Assembly (NCBI GenBank): GCA_905221615.1
Contig: CAJNDT010005368.1
Coordinates: 416,513 to 480,512, forward strand
Reading direction: 5' to 3'
Source: Symbiodinium sp. CCMP2592
Lineage: Eukaryota; Sar; Dinophyceae; Suessiales; Symbiodiniaceae
DNA: 64,000 bases
Positions 44,538-54,818 of the stretch are shown in pieces (the stretch's first letter is position 1; each line of letters starts with the position of its first letter). A model generated the notes under the pieces. That model was not told where the DNA came from and made no database searches. It saw nothing but the letters and a program-made list of their open reading frames with translations. A program made the translations under genes and the position numbers.

Positions 44538-45065
44538 ACCCAAGCCGAGAAAAGGAAGACCCGGTTGTGCCTCCGCCTTTTGTTGAAAACTCCCCCCCAC
44601 ACTGCACGCTACTGGTTTGAAGCCATAAGGCAGGTCATGGGTTCATCATGTCTGCAGGGCTGGCAGCTCATCGATGTTGATGAGCTGCTGGCGATGATAC
44701 TGATCCGAATGTCGCCATCATCATGATCATGACCATCCTCATCATTTCCATCGCCATCATCGCCACTATCATCACCATCATCATCCTCGTCATCATCGTC
44801 ATCAACAACAACAACCAACTATATCATCAACATCATCTTCCCACCGTCATGCCACGAGTATCATCATCGTCTTTCTTGGCCCTCGTAATCGCAATCGTCA
44901 CCACCCTGATCGTCATTATGGTCCATATACCTATACCACACACCTACTATGATATGCTAGATAGAAAATACCATACCATGATATTATAAAGAATATTCGT
45001 GTGCACAGGCCACCCCCCGGGGTTCCTGGGCCGTCCGGCAGCTACGCGGCGATGGGCCACAACCC

Positions 45066-45356
45066 TCAGACATTCCGAGATGAGGGTGTAGGGTGTAGGG
45101 CGTCGAGGACTGAGAGCTTTGCAAACCTCGTTTTGTTGCTGTCAGGTCTGCTAACTCGGATCTCGTGACTTAGCGGGTCGTGGGCAGAGGGCTTCCAAGA
45201 GTCCGGGATCAACATGCTAGTTTTACTTGCTGGTAGGTAGATCTTCAATGTGTCTCTTGCTATGGTGAAGATCACGAGTCCAATGGTTTTGTTACCACTG
45301 CGAGTTGATAGCACTGCCAGTATGGCGAACATGATCATGAGGGCGAGGCTCTTCAT
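45066..45356 (-). CDS. Minus-strand small secreted-type frame
   Basis: 96 residues from an ATG: MKSLALMIMFAILAVLSTRS looks like a signal peptide, and the rest is basic and hydrophilic. No family recognised. It runs against the main gene direction, so it may be chance. Confidence 0.25.
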   Translation of the reverse strand: MKSLALMIMFAILAVLSTRSGNKTIGLVIFTIARDTLKIYLPASKTSMLIPDSWKPSAHDPLSHEIRVSRPDSNKTRFAKLSVLDALHPTPSSRNV

Positions 45357-45525
45357 GTACGATTAGCTGATGTGCTGCTTCTCTTGAAGTGCTTGTTGCT
45401 GTTACAACCCTCGCCGCCTTGATCATGTTTGCAGCTACTGCCAAGCAATTGCGTTTAGGGTTTAGGGTTTTGCGCAAGGTTTATGTTCATGTCTCTTTGG
45501 TTCCTTGAAAAGTTGCACGTGATGA

Positions 45526-45921
45526 GTGCTCATTCTCATCCCAGCACGAACACACGGAGCTGCTTATGCAGACCTCGTATTTGATGCTGCGATATCGGGT
45601 ATGTTGGGCTGGCAGGCTTTTGTTTCGGGGTGTCCCTACATTCAGCTGACCTTGTCATGGATTGGATCGCAGTGTGCAGAAACACCTTTCTTGCATGGGG
45701 CAGAAGCATTCACGAAGCGTTCTGTTTGCTATTTGTCTGACTGGCTGTCCTCATCTATGAGCAAAGACTCCACGCAAGGTCACTGCAACGTGAGGACCGG
45801 AAGAGACCTGACCCGAGATTTCGGATTTCAATATTATGGGCGTAGGTTGTTTTTTCAGGGATTGGGTTGTCAAAAACCTGGGCAGCCTGTAAAAGCTGCC
45901 TTCCGCAGTGGTTTCTGCTGA
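45526..45921 (+). CDS. Repeat-free open frame of 131 codons
   Basis: Segments YADLVFDAAISGMLGWQAFV, ETPFLHGAEAFTKRSVCYLS and RDFGFQYYGRRLFFQGLGCQ. Non-repetitive. The start is uncertain and no family is recognised. Confidence 0.3.
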   Translation: MLILIPARTHGAAYADLVFDAAISGMLGWQAFVSGCPYIQLTLSWIGSQCAETPFLHGAEAFTKRSVCYLSDWLSSSMSKDSTQGHCNVRTGRDLTRDFGFQYYGRRLFFQGLGCQKPGQPVKAAFRSGFC

Positions 45922-46190
45922 TTCAGCGCAATTGTTGATAGTTCGGAACATGCTTGCGGGCTCTCCTCGCTCTCCTGGGTAACCCCACAGATTTCAGCAG
46001 ATCTTCTTGCGACATGCCTTTGGCAATAATCTCACCGGAAGTCGTGATTTGTGCAGGAGCGGTACTCGCTGACAATCCGGCATGTTCCGGCGACGGCGTG
46101 ATCTGCGGAAAACATCAAAGTGAAGTTGGTGGAGCGGGAGTGTCATCACGTGGAAAAGCGGAGAGGGAGAGACACAGAGAGAGAGAGAGG

Positions 46191-46291
46191 GCACTTGGTA
46201 CACTTCTCGATGTGTGCGTGCCAGTGTCATCCTTTCGCAGGGGCCGTGCTAATCTTCTTTGTATCGCTCTAATTTTTATCGGATGGTCCCC
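46191..46291 (-). ncRNA. U6 snRNA-like sequence, divergent, probably a pseudogene
   Basis: On the minus strand GGGGACCATCCGATAAAAAT leads to GCGATACAAAGAAGATTAGC, then CACGGCCCCTGCGAAAGGAT and GACAC, aligning along most of U6. U6 pairs with U4 and the 5' splice site in the spliceosome. The ACAGAGA box reads ACAAAGA, three bases (TGG) are added after GACAC, the 5' stem-loop is altered, and there is no T-run at the 3' end (a CT/GA repeat instead). Family identity is clear; function is doubtful. Confidence 0.75.
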
Positions 46292-46480
46292 TAAGGAAAT
46301 CCGAAGAAGAAGGAGGGCGAGAGAGAACAAGCCAACGAGAGAAAGAGAAAGACCGAACCACCTGGCCAACGGATGAAGTCTGTAGGTTAGTTGGCACAAG
46401 GAGAAGTGCGAGTGTGGGTTTTCTCCGTGCACTTGTAACCTACAGGGCATTGGGTTGAGGCAGAAAGTGCATGTTGAACG

Positions 46481-46574
46481 TACCCAAAGACCCAAAAGTA
46501 GCTCTTTTTGGGGGTTCGTGTATAGAACCCTAAAGGGTAATCCCAAAAAGGAACTACTTTGGGGCCTCTGGGTA
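46481..46574. mobile_element. Family B element (94 bp)
   Basis: TA-CCCAAAGACC ... GGCCTCTGGG-TA, same length as the other full copies. Confidence 0.85.
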
Positions 46575-46644
46575 TGCGCATGCTTTCAAGGCGCTATGCG
46601 GGTCTACCGCGGCCTTTGAGTGGAACTTTAGCGGCCCTAGGGTC

Positions 46645-46774
46645 CATTAGGGACCCAAAAAAGCACATTAGCATAAGCATTTTATCGGGATATCCCTACC
46701 TTGTTGGGCTTGGGGTTTATGTGGGGTCTCCCTATCCTAATTTTTGCTTATGTGCTTTTTTGGGGCCCTAGTCG
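46645..46774. mobile_element. Family O element
   Basis: GGGACCCAAAAAAGCACATT ... TATGTGCTTTTTTGGGGCCC. Single copy; exon-like frames lie on both sides. Confidence 0.75.
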
Positions 46775-46776
46775 AG

Positions 46777-46978
46777 GCATCGTGGATTGTACTGGGCAGC
46801 TCCGCCTGCAACCTTCCGGAGTATATGGGGGTTTCCGGGGTTTCCGAAAATAGGACCCCAAAGTAAGCTACCTGTACCGAATCTTCGCAAACTCCCATAT
46901 GGTCCGCTGATCTTCCAATCACGTTGCGTTGAGGACGTTCGGGTCCTTGCGCTCAGGGCTGATGGAAGACCTCAGTGA
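46777..46978 (+). CDS. Exon pair split by an F element
   Basis: Left part IVDCTGQLRLQPSGVYG and right part PLIFQSRCVEDVRVLALRAD. The F element at 46823-46901 is flanked by ATATG on both sides. Removing it with one ATATG gives a continuous frame across the junction (SGVYGPLIFQ) to a TGA at 46976. Confidence 0.45.
46823..46901. mobile_element. Family F element with ATATG duplication
   Basis: Shorter copy (GGGTTTCC ... CAAACTCCC), ATATG on both sides, inside a frame that closes up cleanly when it is removed. Confidence 0.75.
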
Positions 46979-47009
46979 TGCAAAGATCACTGAATGAATC
47001 TGCTTCCAG

Positions 47010-47135
47010 TTCCGATATAATGACTGGTGTATAAGATACCCCCAAGTCCTGTTCTGTTCAGTAAGAGTCCCTGTATGTTCCGATATAACTACTGTAGCGT
47101 ATAAGATACCCCAAAGTCCTGTTCTGTTCATTTAG
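47010..47135. repeat. Tandem duplication of about 68 bp
   Basis: TTCCGATATAA ... GTATAAGATACC ... AAGTCCTGTTCTGTTCA occurs twice just before the exon at 47136. Confidence 0.8.
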
Positions 47136-47209
47136 GGTCCCGGTGCGTCGAAGAGAATGGAAGATCAGGCGATGACATTTGTCCGAACCCGCCACTCTTG
47201 AGCATGAAA
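47136..47209 (+). CDS. Exon upstream of a 67-bp GT-AG intron
   Basis: SRCVEENGRSGDDICPNPPL then LSMK, between ATTTAG and a GTAAGC donor. It ends in phase 0, and the next exon opens in phase 0. Confidence 0.55.
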
Positions 47210-47276
47210 GTAAGCTCCTATGCTTCAGGGCAGTAGTTTAGATTGGCCGTTTTCGTGTCTCCGAGCGATTCCGCAG

Positions 47277-47387
47277 CGAGTTAGAATCAAACCTTCCCCC
47301 TCTGTTGCTGGCGATCACAGCCACGCTGCTGGAGCACAAGGCTCGTGGGAAGGCCCGCTGGGAGTGGGGCTTGGACTTGGGCGGCAT
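47277..47387 (+). CDS. Exon downstream of a 67-bp GT-AG intron
   Basis: RVRIKPSPSVAGDHSHAAGA then QGSWEGPLGVGLGLGRH. 111 bp between CCGCAG and GTATGT; the following intron opens with a GTAT microsatellite. With 47136-47209 it forms one of the cleanest two-exon readings outside the kinase. Confidence 0.55.
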
Positions 47388-47689
47388 GTATGTATGTATG
47401 TACGTACGTACGTATTGTCACAGTATGTAGGTATGTGCGTATCATTACGTATCTATGTCTACATCTTTTTCTGACTGTCTTTTGGTCTATCTCTTATATA
47501 TGCTGTTGCCTGTGCTATGCGCTTGGGGTTTAGGGCTGAGGGCTTCGGGAATTCCCTGAAGGCCGAGCAGTTCAGCTTTTGTGAGGGTCGTGCCATGGCG
47601 TACAGGGACTAAGCCCTAAACCCCAAACACTACCCGTGCTCCAAAAAGCCTACCTTCATCAGGAACTATTGCCTATATTATATATATAT

Positions 47690-47882
47690 ATATATGTATG
47701 TATGTGTGTATGTATGTATGTATGCATGCATGCATGCATGCATGCATGGATGGATGGATGGATGGATGGATGGATAGATGTATGTATGTATGTATGTATG
47801 TATATGTGTGTATATATATATGCATATATATATATGTACAGATCTAGATCTAGATCTATCTATAGATAGATAGATAGATCGG
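47690..47882. repeat. Mosaic 4-bp microsatellite
   Basis: Blocks TATG, CATG, GATG, TATG, AT and GATA in turn, each a one-base change from its neighbour. Confidence 0.9.
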
Positions 47883-48095
47883 TAGAAACCGTAATACGGA
47901 GCCCTAAAAAGGAAGGTCTTTTCGGCTACAGGTAACCCTAAACTCTTTCTGCCTGCTTCCCCATTTGCCCCTGAACCCAACATTTCCGGAAGCTCTGCGG
48001 CATGCGTGAGTTTCGGGTTTACAGTTTGGGGCGTCGAGGTTAAGGTTTAGGGTTTAGTTTGGGATCGGAGTTTTAAGTTCAGGTAGTTCCTGAAG

Positions 48096-48177
48096 CCTGT
48101 GGGCCGTGTAGACGAAAAGACATCGCAGCCGCAAAGGGCTTCGATGAAGGGCTCCCGTCACTTTTTCAGCAAGACCG
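48096..48177 (+). CDS. Exon, product unknown
   Basis: PVGRVDEKTSQPQRASMKGS then RHFFSKT between CTGAAG and GTGAAC. Basic, polar; family unknown. Confidence 0.4.
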
Positions 48178-48316
48178 GTGAACCACTGTAAAACACAAAA
48201 AGTGCTGCAAAGGGTAGCCAAACCCTCATTCAACCCTAAACCCTAAACCTTAAGGTTTTGGGTTTAGAGTTTTCGGCCCCTCGGTCGTCGAAGCCCGAGA
48301 CCGAACCGCAATTCGT

Positions 48317-48412
48317 AATATAGGGCCTAAATAATTACCAATACTATTTTGGGGGTTCCTTTTAACAATTATAGTAGAATGGCTAGAATTCTAATCATTA
48401 AGGCCCCTATAT
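48317..48412. mobile_element. Family A element
   Basis: AATATAGGGCCTAAATAATT ... CTAATCATTAAGGCCCCTAT. Two more right ends follow at 48474-48525 in tandem. Confidence 0.8.
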
Positions 48413-48527
48413 CCCTAAATTCCTTATAGTACCCTTATAGTATCCCTTAGAGGAACCCTTTAAAGGAACCCTGTTCTAATTATTCAGGCCCCTATAGTCT
48501 GTTCTAATTATTCAGGCCCCTACAGTA

Positions 48528-48807
48528 GCCTTTGTCCCCGGACTTGTTGCTCTTCCTGAGCTCGAGGATGAGCATGCACACCACGCAGGACGCCGGCACT
48601 CAGCTACTTCAGGGGCCGAACCCAGGGACGCCAATATGCCTGAATTGAGGGATATACCATAAAGGATCCCTGATATGGTTTAAAGAGTATTCCGTAACTA
48701 GGGGATATTGGAGTCTCTGGGAACCATTCGGCAATACTATCACCTTAGAGTCCAACTACAGCTTAAGGGTAGAGAATGTGCCAATATTCCCCAGGACTCC
48801 ATGCTGA
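48528..48807 (+). CDS. Open frame split by a family C element
   Basis: Left part FVPGLVALPELEDEHAHHAG then RRHSATSGAE. The C element (48619-48723) follows. Removing it with one AA copy gives SGAEPFGNTITLESNYSLRV then ENVPIFPRTPC and TGA, in the same frame. Product unknown. Confidence 0.5.
48619..48723. mobile_element. Family C element inside an open frame
   Basis: AA-CCCAGGGACGCCAATATG ... TATTGGAGTCTCTGGG-AA. Removing one AA plus the element restores a continuous frame. Confidence 0.85.
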
Positions 48808-48877
48808 CTACTAGGGCGAGTTAGTTTGTTAGGCTCGCGTTTCCCTAAGCTTTCCGGGACTTTTTAAAGATGTGTGA

Positions 48878-49300
48878 CTGAGGATCGTGAAAACAATCCA
48901 AGATTTCCAAGATTGTGTCCTATGTCCACGCGAAAGTCTGAAGGTTTCGGATGTTAAGCTTCTGGAGGTTGATCTCCTCAGTTTCGCACGCTTTCGAAAT
49001 CAGCGCCTACACCACATGCAAGTGCTTCTACGACTTCCGCATCTAAACTTGAGCGCAGTTCGACACTATCTTCAGTCCCACCCACGATACACAACTGCCA
49101 TCCGTGAGCGGACATGCAAGAAACGACGGTTTACGGGCCATCTAGAGTATAAGGCTTTGCAACCTTGCTTGTCACACCAACATTGGCAGTTAACCCTGGT
49201 TTGCACAGGAGTGGGTGCAGCATGCCCAGTTCAACATGTACCAAGCGCCGTGCCAGCATGTTTGTTTTGCCGCTTCCCTTCCGCTCTCGCGATCCGGTAG
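48878..49300 (+). CDS. Repeat-free open frame of 140 codons
   Basis: KTIQDFQDCVLCPRESLKVS, LLEVDLLSFARFRNQRLHHM and RHYLQSHPRYTTAIRERTCK, closed by TAG. A minus-strand frame overlaps its 3' half. No domain recognised. Confidence 0.3.
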   Translation: MRIVKTIQDFQDCVLCPRESLKVSDVKLLEVDLLSFARFRNQRLHHMQVLLRLPHLNLSAVRHYLQSHPRYTTAIRERTCKKRRFTGHLEYKALQPCLSHQHWQLTLVCTGVGAACPVQHVPSAVPACLFCRFPSALAIR

Positions 49301-49582
49301 ATTTTGCTGTGGAAATGCTGAAGTAGACGGTCAGAAGAACATCTACTCTCCGGCTCACTCCGCATGTGATGATAGATGATACTGCCCCCCAAAACAACTT
49401 TTGCCTGCGGTGGGAGAAGGGGCGTTTAGCCTGCCCAATCACTAGCCACGTCCGAGTGACCGTCAATGACCGTCACATCACACCCGGAGCTGAGCTGAAG
49501 CAAAGTACAGCCACCCATGCATCGAGGTATAAAATCTCAACAACATCTCGAATACATTAACAGCGGAGCGTGTGAGTCATTG

Positions 49583-49606
49583 TTATATATATATATATAT
49601 AGATAC

Positions 49607-49646
<40 letters not shown>

Positions 49647-49698
49647 CATATACACACATGTATATGTACATTGACAAGTATATACATACATACATACA

Positions 49699-49734
<36 letters not shown>

Positions 49735-49745
49735 TACACTATGCG
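49583..49745. repeat. AT, CT and ACAT microsatellites
   Basis: (TA)n, (CT)n, (TA)n and about twelve ACAT units. Confidence 0.9.
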
Positions 49746-50210
49746 TGTATTCATGTGTATATGTATGTATATGTATGTATCAGCTATGGAGTAGCCACAC
49801 TGACTCTGACTTCATGCCAGGCAAAGTACGCATCGAAAGGCGCCTCAGTCAAAGGGGGGTTTGCACGATTGCAGTAGGCCTAGACGGGCTGTTCAGACTG
49901 TCTCTTGCACTTGAGACTGACTCGGTTTGTCACCATGTGGACCATGCCGACTTATACCGTGCCCTGCGTGCAGAATGTAGTGGAAACGGCGTCGCGGTAC
50001 TGTGTAGTACCTCCAGCCCCTTCTTGTCGTAGTACAGCTCCGAATAGATCTCTGAAGCCTTTGGCAACTGCAGCTGCCCCACCATGGCCGCTGCGAAATT
50101 CCTGGCGCAATCGCGGAATCGTTTTCACGTAATCCCTCAGTGCGAATCTTCATCAATGTACGATACTGCAAGAAATTGAAACTTAAAAGCCTTCACTCCC
50201 GCTCGTTACA

Positions 50211-50474
50211 TTGGCTAAAAATTGCCGTTTTTCCTCGGAGCAGCTCCCTGCCTGCCGCAGGCAAACGATCAGCAGGAACGTTCGGCAAAAGCTCACAGTG
50301 AGGTGCCTTGAAAGTAGGACTCAGTGGTTTCAGGCTTCTGCTGCGGTTTACGGGGATGCAAGAGTTATGACCTTGCCTGATGTTAGTCACTACCGCCAGG
50401 GCTCAGTCGCCTTTTCACTTCCAATCGAGCTGGAGCTCTTGCACCCTCCTCAACCGTGGGTCGCCCCACCTTAA
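50211..50474 (+). CDS. Open frame, possible exon
   Basis: RQKLTVRCLESRTQWFQASA then AVYGDARVMTLPDVSHYRQG and a TAA. Repeat-free and without a known family. Neighbouring frames at 49830-50032, 50084-50179 and 50543-50850 are similar in quality. Confidence 0.25.
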   Translation: MAKNCRFSSEQLPACRRQTISRNVRQKLTVRCLESRTQWFQASAAVYGDARVMTLPDVSHYRQGSVAFSLPIELELLHPPQPWVAPP

Positions 50475-51177
50475 AAGCCTTAAGCCAGTGCTGCAGCTTC
50501 CGACGATGGGCCCTTGGAATCCCTACGGAGATACCACTCGGGATCTCTAGGCCTGCGCATGTGATGGCCAGGTGATGTCGGACAATATGGGCATGTGCGC
50601 CCAAGCTCACCGAGGGAGACTTAAACCAAGCTTCAGGAACTCCTCTTTCCTGCTTTGTTCCACCACAGACGGGACGAATGTCGAAACATATATTATACTA
50701 GTATTCTTGCCAGTGTCCTTGCGGCCAGTTCGGGCAACCCTGTCCGACATGGGCTTTCCAACCAGGGACACTGGGCGCGCAAACTTGAAAGGCTATCCGG
50801 TGTTGCTGTGCCGTCGACGCCCCTTGTTATGGGTAAACCCTAAACCCTAAGCCCCTAAACCCTAAACCCTAATCCTAAACCCCAAACCCTATGAGCCCTA
50901 AGACCTCATCCGTCTGTGCAGGTACGCCTTCCTTATGTGACTTTCATCCGAGCCTCTCATCTTCGGAGGTTGTCATTTCCCTTAAAATAGATCTCAAGAT
51001 TAGTAGCTATATTCACAATAATGTTTCATGGTTAGAGTCGTGATCGAAGTTAAAAAACTGAACTTTTGGATCATACCATCACCTGCATACCTCCGCAGGA
51101 TGTCCAAAGTAGGAAGGACGAGCTTGCTGCGAGAGATGCTCAAAGACAATGCGGCTGCGTAAGTCCTCAGTGAAGAC

Positions 51178-51334
51178 AGGGGTCTTCTATGCGCTACCCG
51201 ATGACAGAAGCTTGAAATTTGCCGGCTCTTGGTACTTGGATGCCCTGCTGTGGTGGTTGCGATATCTTGCATCTCAAGCATTGTATCATACAGGCGCGCT
51301 GCATAGGGGAGGGGTCCGCACTAGCGGCACTTAG
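51178..51334 (+). CDS. Open frame, possible exon
   Basis: VFYALPDDRSLKFAGSWYLD then ALLWWLRYLASQALYHTGAL and TAG. A short upstream frame YLRRMSKVGRTSLLREMLKD (51090-51158) ends near a TAAGT and may be its neighbour. Confidence 0.3.
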
Positions 51335-51376
51335 TGCGATGTTGCTGCGGCTACAAAATCCGTTTGCTTCTGTTTA

Positions 51377-51558
51377 AGCCTCTCAGTCAGCTTTAAGACC
51401 TGCTTCTCGGCAAAGTACTGGGGTAGTTGTGTCGACTGAAGGCGACCATGCGCAGTCTCTATTTTGCATGATCGCAAGGTACGGTGAGCTTCACACGTCG
51501 TTGGATCACAAGGCGTGGTGCGGAAGTCTGCCGTCCAGAGCGGAACTCGTCGTGTCTT
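51377..51558 (+). CDS. Exon ending at a family B2 element
   Basis: STEGDHAQSLFCMIARYGEL then HTSLDHKAWCGSLPSRAELV, open from a TAA to the TA that starts the element at 51559. Confidence 0.35.
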
Positions 51559-51660
51559 TACTTATAGTCTCCATTGTAGGTTTTTTGGTTTAACCAAATA
51601 TGTACTAAGGATCATTTATAAGGTAACCCCAAAAAGGAACTACTTTGGAGACTATAAGTA
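51559..51660. mobile_element. Family B2 element
   Basis: TA-CTTATAGTCTCC ... GGAGACTATAAG-TA, directly after an open exon-like frame. Confidence 0.85.
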
Positions 51661-51683
51661 GTGTTGATGCAGGCGACAAATAG

Positions 51684-51766
51684 GTCGAAGAGGACTCTGG
51701 TCTCTTGCGCTGGCTCCGAGATGATGTACGCATGCCGATCGCATCACTGATAAGTGTGCGCGGTGG
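51684..51766 (+). CDS. Exon after a family B2 element
   Basis: VEEDSGLLRWLRDDVRMPIA then SLISVRGG, between AAATAG|G and GGCAG|GTGAAA. A second frame (VKTSQRLLDKLMHRAPRRQQ, to 51916) overlaps its end. Confidence 0.35.
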
Positions 51767-52492
51767 CAGGTGAAAACCTCCCAGCGGCTGTTGGACAAGC
51801 TCATGCATCGAGCTCCTCGGCGGCAGCAGAAGAGAGTCTCGCTGACACGAATAAGGATAGGTAGACTGGGACAGACAGATCGACGGGTGGCTAGATCGAC
51901 AGAGCGAGACGCATAGATGCATAAGTCATGGCTTGGAGCACCTGCCAGTCGCGAGCACGCATCATCGTTGTAGCAGAAGAGAGGCTTCCGCTTGAGGGAA
52001 TTTGCCATTTCCGGAGTTAGGGTTTGGGGCCCATTTAAAGGAATCCATATGGGTCTGAGGGTTCCTTTAAAGGGATTTACAGGGCTTCCTTTAAGGGGGT
52101 TTAGGGTTTGGGCTTGGGCTGGACTTTTCCGGGCTTGGAAAAGCTTCAGCGACGGCCCACAAACTGGTGTCGGGCAGGGCTTTCTGCTTTGGGGCGCCGG
52201 TGCAAGCTGGTCCTGGCTTTTGAACTGTTATTCGTCGGGGAAGGGGCTGCCCTAAGCTCCAGCTTTATTTTTGAGAAGGGTGGTTGGGAAGGGGTTCAGG
52301 GATTGAGGGTTTAGGGTTTTGGCGGGGTTTAGGGGTGGCGGTTGAACTGAGGGCTCGTGGCCCACCGAAAGCTATGCCTGTCAGCCCTATCTCGTGTTTA
52401 GGGCCTTTAGGGCTTTAGGGTCTACCTCGGACAATGCTGGCGTGCTTTCCACTCATCGTCCTCTTGAAACAGATTGCCTGGCTGCTAGCTAG

Positions 52493-52642
52493 TGGTCACC
52501 GGGTCCGAATTCCGACGACGGGAAAACCCACAATGCTGCGTTGGCGGCACGGGCGCTAGCCCGTCAGGTTTTACGCTTGAGGGTTCCGACTGAGATCAAC
52601 TGGAACACTAACGAGAAGGAGAGCAAGCAGAACAGCAAGTGA
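52493..52642 (+). CDS. Open frame, possible exon
   Basis: PNSDDGKTHNAALAARALAR then QVLRLRVPTEINWNTNEKES and TGA. No recognised domain. Confidence 0.25.
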   Translation, partial: WSPGPNSDDGKTHNAALAARALARQVLRLRVPTEINWNTNEKESKQNSK

Positions 52643-53099
52643 GACAAGTAATGAAACAAAGTTTAACAGTCGAAACAATAGTAGCCGCAAGCAGCAGCAG
52701 CAGCGGCGGCGGCGGCAGTACAACTACAAATCGTGACATCACTTCCAGCGACAAGAATGAGCCGAGGCGCAGTCCGTGGAGAACTCACTTCAACATACGA
52801 GGCTGTCGGAAAGTTTCGAGGATTGAGTTCTTGGGACCTTGTTGGGTTTAGTTCGTTCGAGGTTGCTCTTCAGGGTCTTTTGGGTTGAGGTTCGTGGGAC
52901 CTTGTTTGGGTTTAGATTCGATTCTTTTTGCTTGTTTTGTTTGTTCAGGGCTTGTGGTTCAGGGTCTTGGTTTAGGTGCCGTTCTTTAGAAGAGGTTTCA
53001 CGCATGCTGGGCTCGAGACCCCGGCAGTAAGTGAACAGTGACCGGCAGCATACGAGCAACAGTCAGCCCTAAATCCAAAACAGCGATGCACTGACCAGG

Positions 53100-53245
53100 C
53101 CCTGAACCCTAAAACCCTTAAACCTTAAACCCTAAACCCCCAAACCCCTAAACCCTGAAACCCTGAAACCCTAAACCCGTCTAAACCCTAAAACCCCTAA
53201 ACCCTAAACCCGAGACCCGTCTAAACCCTAAACCCTAAACACAAA
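53100..53245. repeat. CCCTAAA array
   Basis: About 145 bp. A tandem piece with CCCGTCTAAACCCTAAA occurs twice. Confidence 0.85.
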
Positions 53246-53418
53246 ATTCGAAGCTCCCTTCAGAGCTGTCATCTGGCCTTCCCAGGCTCTTTGCTGTCAT
53301 GCCCCACCCTGCCTAACTACTGCATATGGCTGTTGTCACGGAGTCTTAGCATCTTGGGATTTTAGGATCTCTTGATGAAGCGATGTGTTTGTGGTGTTTG
53401 GCCCGATGGGTATATCAT

Positions 53419-53535
53419 AGGAGGCCAAAAGGGGCTTTAGCCTATGAGGGTTTAGTAGGGATTAGGGTTCCCATAATCGGGTTCATATTAAGGAATCCCT
53501 ACCCAAGAATCATAAAACCCCCTTTTGGCCTCCCA
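53419..53535. mobile_element. Family J element
   Basis: GGAGGCCAAAAGGGGCTTTA ... AAACCCCCTTTTGGCCTCC. Single copy here. Confidence 0.75.
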
Positions 53536-53705
53536 TCAGTATAGTTCAGCGCTACAAAGCCTAAGGAGCCTCATAGAACCTCATAGTCCTTTTGCTGTAG
53601 ATTGAGCTCCAACCCTCATCTTCAAGCCCTCATCCTTAGGCCTTATTAAACCCTAAACCCTCATCCCCTAAAGCCCGAAGACTAAGATTGAGCCCGAAGC
53701 CTCAG

Positions 53706-53764
53706 CAGCTCCAGGGCGACGCTGCACAAGCTGGAGGAAGCCCTTGCCGCGAAGGAGGGATCCG
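53706..53764 (+). CDS. Coiled-coil exon
   Basis: SSRATLHKLEEALAAKEGS, a heptad-like helix, after GCCTCAG with GTTCTT as donor. It may belong with the exons at 54054, 54819 and 55674. Confidence 0.45.
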
Positions 53765-54053
53765 GTTCTTACAGGATTCCTTTCAGAGTTCCTTTAACAG
53801 GTTGTTTAATGGGTTTCTGTAAGGCGGATCGGGGTTCTTGGGTTTTTGCTACTCAGGGGAATGGTGTCTGTATCCGAAGTTTGCAAGCTTCGGGTTTCAG
53901 AGGTTTGAACTTGAACTTGACACACTTGCACGGTCCTTGGACGGTAATTAGTTTTGGGTTTATACAGAGGTCTGAACAATCCTTAGCAACCCCAGCACCC
54001 TCTTCTGATTATTCAGCCCCTTAAAGAGTCTTTCACTGCACTGCTGTTTGCAG

Positions 54054-54155
54054 GAAGCTCCTTTAGCACTGTGCATGTGGCGCATGGAGCAGCGCGAGCG
54101 ACGGCCCCTTCGAGAGCAGGCACTCGTTGAAAAGGGGCTCACGCTCTTTCGGTTC
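54054..54155 (+). CDS. Exon with strong splice sites, charged helix
   Basis: 34 codons in phase 0: EAPLALCMWRMEQRERRPLR then EQALVEKGLTLFRF. Sites are TTTGCAG|GAA and TTC|GTGAGT. TTTAGG-like sequence follows. A confident exon of unknown family. Confidence 0.6.
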
Positions 54156-54308
54156 GTGAGTCGTTCAGGTTTAGGGGTTTGGAGGTTTAGGATTTAAGGA
54201 GGAAGCGAGGTTTCGCGTGTTGTTGGCTTTGGGGTGCTTAGGGTCTTCTTTCCGGATATCCGAAGTTCAGCATGCCGAGCTTAGGAGCACAACCTGAGCC
54301 AAGCTCCA

Positions 54309-54415
54309 GTGGGAGTTTTCGAAAATAGAGAAAAACTAATATGATATCCTAAATAGTAGGATCCTTAGTACAAGGGCCCCAAAGTAAGGTACCCCTAATT
54401 TTCGGAAATTCCCAA
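54309..54415. mobile_element. Family F element
   Basis: TGGGAGTTTTCGAAAATAG ... AATTTTCGGAAATTCCCA. Its right-end sequence recurs at 54480-54508. Confidence 0.8.
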
Positions 54416-54818
54416 ACCCTAAACCCTTTATAGAACCCTTATGGATCCCTTTAAGGAACCCTTTTGGATCCCTTTACAGGTACCCCTAATTTTCGGAAAC
54501 TCCCCAGTCAGGTTCGCGACACAGTGGAGGTTTGCCTCGAGGCGACCCTGCAGACCGCTTGCTGTTGCTTCGGACCCCCTGGCGACCTTAAGCCCTAAGC
54601 TTTGATGCACCCTGGAATCGAGCAGGTGATCTTCTTTACTACCCAAGGTTATCTCTTCTTTAAATTGGGAAACTTCGGGCGTTTCGTTCCTCGGAATGTG
54701 ATAGCGCGCACGCCTACGGACGGACTGAGTCTGCAGACTGTTCGGCTTGTAGTTCAAGCTCCGACGCGGCACAGCAGTGCGTCAGTCGTCGACTGAAGTT
54801 CTGAGCCTTGCCCTCTGA

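Noticed and set aside
47678-47983. YIYIYICMYVC-type frame on either strand
   Set aside because: Translation of TATG/GATG/GATA microsatellites.
54428-54772. 114-codon minus-strand frame as a gene
   Set aside because: Starts at GTG, overlaps an F-element tail and CCCTTATAG repeats, and runs against the exon direction; kept only as a possibility.
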